Positions 61,258-64,000 of a stretch of 64,000 bases of DNA are shown piece by piece. This DNA is from Sulfurovum sp. (GTDB lineage Bacteria > Campylobacterota > Campylobacteria > Campylobacterales > Sulfurovaceae). The stretch covers positions 1 through 64,000 of the forward strand of contig NVUY01000013.1 of the NCBI GenBank assembly GCA_002733215.1. Reading direction: 5' to 3'. How positions within the stretch are numbered: the first letter of the stretch is position 1; each line of letters starts with the position of its first letter. The position numbers and the translations under genes are program-made. The notes under the pieces were generated by a model, which did not search any database, was not told the DNA's origin, and was given only the letters and a program-made list of their open reading frames with translations.

Positions 61258-62697
61258 ATGCTAAAATACAGAAAAATCATAAAGAACATTATGCGATTAA
61301 AATCCATCTTCACTAACAGCTTTGGTATCTTATTTTCACGTGTGACAGGTTTGGGACGTGATGTGCTTATGGCTTCTGCATTGGGGGCTTCTATCTGGTC
61401 TGATATGTTCTTTGTGGCCTTTAAACTCCCTAACCTTTTTCGCCGTATCTTTGCTGAAGGTGCATTTACACAGGCTTTTATGCCTTCTTTCATCGCTTCA
61501 AGGCATAAAGGGGTCTTTGCCACAGCCATATTTTTACGTTTTCTACTTTTTTTAATGGCTTTTTCTCTGCTCATTACTTTCTTTCCAGAACCCATTACAA
61601 AACTCTTAGCCTGGGGTTGGTCATCAGAGCAAATAGGACAAACAGCGCCACTCACCGCCATAAACTTCTGGTACCTAGACCTCATCTTCATTGTGACATT
61701 TTTAGCGACCCTGCTACAGTATAAAGAGCATTTTGTAACGACAGCGATGTCCACTGCCCTGCTCAATATCTCCATGATCGCTGCACTCTACCTCTACATG
61801 AAAGAAGATCCCAAATCGGTAGCTTATGCTTTGAGTTTTGCTGTACTCATCGGGGGTACACTGCAAGTGCTTGTACACCTTATAGCCCTGCAAAAATTCA
61901 ACTTGCACAAACTTCTCCTGGGCGGTTGGAAATATAGAAAAAATAAAGACGTGGAAGAAGAAAAAAAACATTTTCAATCCCTCTTTTTACCGGGTATACT
62001 TGGAAACTCTACACCGCAGATCTCTGCTTTCATAGACACTATCCTGGCTACTTTTCTCATGACCGGTTCTGTCTCCTTTCTTTTTTATGCCAACCGTGTC
62101 TTTCAGCTTCCTCTTGCCATCATCGCTATTGCCACGGCCACCGTTCTTTTTCCAGCTGTCTCAAAAGCATTAAAGAATGGGCAGGAAGAGGTAGCATACT
62201 CCAATTTAAATAAAGCTTTTTGGTTACTTACTTTTCTACTCGGTGCTGCCATGCTGGGAGGTATATTATTGGCTGAACCCATTGTTTGGTTACTTTTTGA
62301 AAGAGGAAAGTTTACATCGATACAAACCTTAGAAACAGTCACTGTACTTCAAATGTATATGATAGGACTTTTGCCTTTTGGTCTGGCAAAACTCTTTTCA
62401 CTTTTTCTTTATGCTTCACACAGACACCTCAAAGCAGCAAAGATCGCTGTATATTCACTCATCACTTCTGTGACATTTTCTCTGATACTCATGCATCCTA
62501 TGGGAGCATCAGGACTTGCCTTAGCCGGGAGTATCGGGGGATGGGTGCTGTTCATCTTTACCATAAGAGAAGTAGGAACAGAAAGATTTTTAGAGATTAT
62601 AAAATCTAAAAGATCACTCTATTTTGTAATCATGATGCTTATCTTTAGTTTCGTTATTTATTTTATGAACCAATGGATACTTACGATTATTAGATAA
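61258..62697 (+). CDS. murJ: Lipid II flippase MurJ (MviN)
   Basis: A MOP-superfamily membrane protein with about 14 helices and MurJ motifs: SRVTGLGRDVLMASALGAS, LPNLFRRIFAEGAFTQAFMPSF and FYANRVFQLPLAIIAIA. It flips lipid II across the membrane. The first 11 residues may not be translated: ATG 61291 (MRLKSIFTNSFGI) is the usual MurJ start and 61258 is an extended form. Near cysS, as in Campylobacter. Confidence 0.92.
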   Translation: MLKYRKIIKNIMRLKSIFTNSFGILFSRVTGLGRDVLMASALGASIWSDMFFVAFKLPNLFRRIFAEGAFTQAFMPSFIASRHKGVFATAIFLRFLLFLMAFSLLITFFPEPITKLLAWGWSSEQIGQTAPLTAINFWYLDLIFIVTFLATLLQYKEHFVTTAMSTALLNISMIAALYLYMKEDPKSVAYALSFAVLIGGTLQVLVHLIALQKFNLHKLLLGGWKYRKNKDVEEEKKHFQSLFLPGILGNSTPQISAFIDTILATFLMTGSVSFLFYANRVFQLPLAIIAIATATVLFPAVSKALKNGQEEVAYSNLNKAFWLLTFLLGAAMLGGILLAEPIVWLLFERGKFTSIQTLETVTVLQMYMIGLLPFGLAKLFSLFLYASHRHLKAAKIAVYSLITSVTFSLILMHPMGASGLALAGSIGGWVLFIFTIREVGTERFLEIIKSKRSLYFVIMMLIFSFVIYFMNQWILTIIR

Positions 62698-62701
62698 TTA
62701 T

Positions 62702-62723
62702 GTGGTCGGTAAACCAACCCTAC
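62702..62723. repeat. Single arm of the GTAGGGTCGG repeat family
   Basis: GTGGTCGGTAAACCAACCCTAC resembles the arm of the palindrome at 31520-31585 but has no second arm here. Confidence 0.45.
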
Positions 62724-62754
62724 AAAATATAATCCTCCTTTCATTAAATCACAC

Positions 62755-62838
62755 GAAGTGTGCCCTGTCTCTGTGAACGACCTTGTAAGCAAAGCGATTC
62801 GAGAACAGAGACGATTTTTGGTACCCCAAGGGCACTTC
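62755..62838. repeat. Imperfect 84-base hairpin, intergenic
   Basis: GAAGTGTGCCC (62755-62765) and GGGCACTTC (62830-62838), together with GTCTCTGT (62767-62774) and ACAGAGAC (62805-62812), form a long hairpin. No coding frame is seen in the 273 bases between murJ and the PAS gene. Confidence 0.55.
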
Positions 62839-62932
62839 CTATGGGCATAAATTTTTTCTAAAAAAATGAAGAGAAAAACAACACCTCGATCAAAATGAAT
62901 GGCAATATGTTAAAGTAAATCAAATTGAAGTA

Positions 62933-62964
62933 TGTATTCCCACGCAAAGCAGCATGGAAACGAG
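62933..62964. repeat. REP-like repeat remnant behind the PAS gene
   Basis: GTATTCCCACGC followed by GCATGGAAACGAG is a decayed copy of the GTTCCCA/TGGGAACGAG palindrome. Confidence 0.5.
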
Positions 62965-62970
62965 AAAAAA

Positions 62971-63534
62971 CTAACTTTGAGCCTCTATATAATCTTGATA
63001 ACCTTCACTAGCCATAAAAATTTTATTATCAATATATTCATCCCCCTGATATTTTGTATATATTTCCTCCACTTCTTTAATAGTTTCCGGATAGGCTATT
63101 TTGCGACTTGCAATGAAACCTATGATCTCAGCATTTTCATCAAGTTTAGCCTGGACATAAACAAGTGTCCAATAAAACTTACCATCTTTTCTTATGTTCT
63201 TCACATACCCACGCCATACTTTTTTAGCAGAAATAATCTTCCACATTGCCCTAAAAACGCCCTTAGGCATATCAGGGTGGCGATTGATACTATGAGGTGA
63301 ACCTATCAATTCTTCTTTAGTAAAACCTGTTATCTCCCTAAAATGACGGTTTGTATAAGTGATGATGCCTTCAGTATCTGTCTCAGAGATCATCACAGCA
63401 TCCTTAGGAAATACTTCTTCATCAACAGGCATATGTTTAAAAATTTTCTCATGATTTATAGTGTTTTCAACAATATATGGATTAGTCATTTCCTCATTAT
63501 TTACAGTGTTTATAACAATATGTGGACTAGTCAT
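62971..63534 (-). CDS. PAS-domain sensor protein (Aer-like)
   Basis: A 187-residue protein with one PAS domain at about 45-155 (SETDTEGIITYTNRHFREITGFTKEELIG, NRHPDMPKGVFRAMW, WRGYVKNIRKDGKFYW). The HPDMP block is typical of Aer-type redox or oxygen sensors that bind FAD. No output domain follows, so it probably acts through a partner. Residues 1-15 and 16-30 are tandem copies of each other. Confidence 0.85.
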   Translation of the reverse strand: MTSPHIVINTVNNEEMTNPYIVENTINHEKIFKHMPVDEEVFPKDAVMISETDTEGIITYTNRHFREITGFTKEELIGSPHSINRHPDMPKGVFRAMWKIISAKKVWRGYVKNIRKDGKFYWTLVYVQAKLDENAEIIGFIASRKIAYPETIKEVEEIYTKYQGDEYIDNKIFMASEGYQDYIEAQS

Positions 63535-63655
63535 TTTCTTCTCCTTAATTTAATAGCACATACTACAATAGTATTGTCAAAAAATTGTCAAAAATAACCC
63601 TAACCTTATTTTGGCTATAATCACAACACTCCAAAAAATAAAGGTCTAACTACAG

Positions 63656-64000
63656 ATGCACATCTACGACAGCGTACAGAAAACAAAACTTCCTTTTGGA
63701 CCCATCCGTGAGGGTGAAGCAAGTATCTATGTCTGTGGTCCAACCGTTTATGATGATGCACACCTCGGACATGCACGCAGTTCTCTTGCATTTGACCTCC
63801 TTTCGCGTACACTCAAAGCCCTAAACTATAAAGTAACGATGGCTAAGAATTTTACAGATATTGATGACAAGATCATCAAAAAGGTGGAAGAGACTGGTCA
63901 AAGCATGGAAGAGATCACCTCTTTTTACATCGACCGTTACCTTAAAGAGATGGCTGCACTGGGCGTAGAGCGTGCAGACATAGAACCCAAAGCCACAGAG
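63656..64000 (+). CDS. cysS: Cysteinyl-tRNA synthetase, 5' part (cut by window end)
   Basis: The first 115 residues of Cys[20 protein letters not shown] holds the zinc-ligand Cys27 and the HIGH-type motif HLGH (36-39), followed by [19 protein letters not shown] -10 at 63616-63621 lies 35 bases before the ATG. The gene continues past 64000. Confidence 0.95.
   Translation, partial: MHIYDSVQKTKLPFGPIREGEASIYVCGPTVYDDAHLGHARSSLAFDLLSRTLKALNYKVTMAKNFTDIDDKIIKKVEETGQSMEEITSFYIDRYLKEMAALGVERADIEPKATE

Noticed and set aside
61122-61775. Long minus-strand open frame of 217 codons across the pyk start and murJ
   Set aside because: It is antisense to murJ, whose membrane motifs are clear, and its translation is biased Ser/Lys/Arg without any domain.

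Overview
The window reads as chromosome of a chemolithotrophic member of the Campylobacterota, probably close to Sulfurovum or Sulfurimonas. This rests on the low G+C, the RecO, MurF, NrdB and MurJ-cysS types, the translationally coupled CooH-type NiFe hydrogenase genes, and the many TATAAT -10 elements that follow T-rich stretches. No rRNA, tRNA, CRISPR array, transposase or phage gene was recognised. About 55 protein genes can be supported, and four of them carry likely frameshifts.

Left part (1-31 kb), mostly core genes. A rhodanese-YceI protein is followed by the minus-strand operon gltB, inositol-monophosphatase-like, accD, thiE-like. Then come recO (apparently with an ATC start), a glutathione peroxidase, and two toxin-antitoxin pairs (UPF0175/DUF3368 and HicAB). 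The 11.2-16.3 kb block encodes a CooH-type NiFe hydrogenase. Its genes overlap by 1-4 bases, and it ends with hypA and a GltD-like NAD(P)H oxidoreductase. No proton-pumping membrane subunits are present. The hydrogenase operon and the divergent nrdB share a perfect FNR-type box. After that come an orphan RND pump, a PhnA-type protein, a PAS-GGDEF-EAL protein, ModE with a palindromic operator, a TlpA-like thioredoxin, fructosamine kinase, a second thioredoxin, an HMA copper-chaperone-like protein, a fused DctQM TRAP permease and a CYTH-CHAD protein.

Middle part (31-52 kb), accessory. It holds MurF and a hydrolase, then a set of secreted or envelope genes: a broken MetA-like outer-membrane protein, a DUF2490-like barrel, the operon DUF3604-PpiC-HupE/UreJ, a Cys-type arylsulfatase, a second DUF3604 protein, an OprB-type porin and two paralogous AraC regulators. 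Six of these promoters share one 23-bp box placed 19 or 20 bases upstream of a -10 hexamer. I read this as an AraC-controlled regulon for uptake and periplasmic hydrolysis of an unknown, probably sulfated, compound. AbiE-like, VapBC-like and HipBA toxin-antitoxin loci are scattered among these genes.

Right part (52-64 kb). A probable small RNA with an anti-Shine-Dalgarno loop precedes a peptidoglycan set (two L,D-transpeptidase-type enzymes, an NlpC/P60 protein), a BaiN/HI0933-type flavoprotein, a monoheme cytochrome, an outer-membrane barrel, ecotin, ruvA, an aspartoacylase-like protein, pyruvate kinase, murJ, a PAS protein and the start of cysS. Palindromic intergenic repeats of several families (REP-like and longer cruciform elements) occur throughout, mostly in the accessory middle part.
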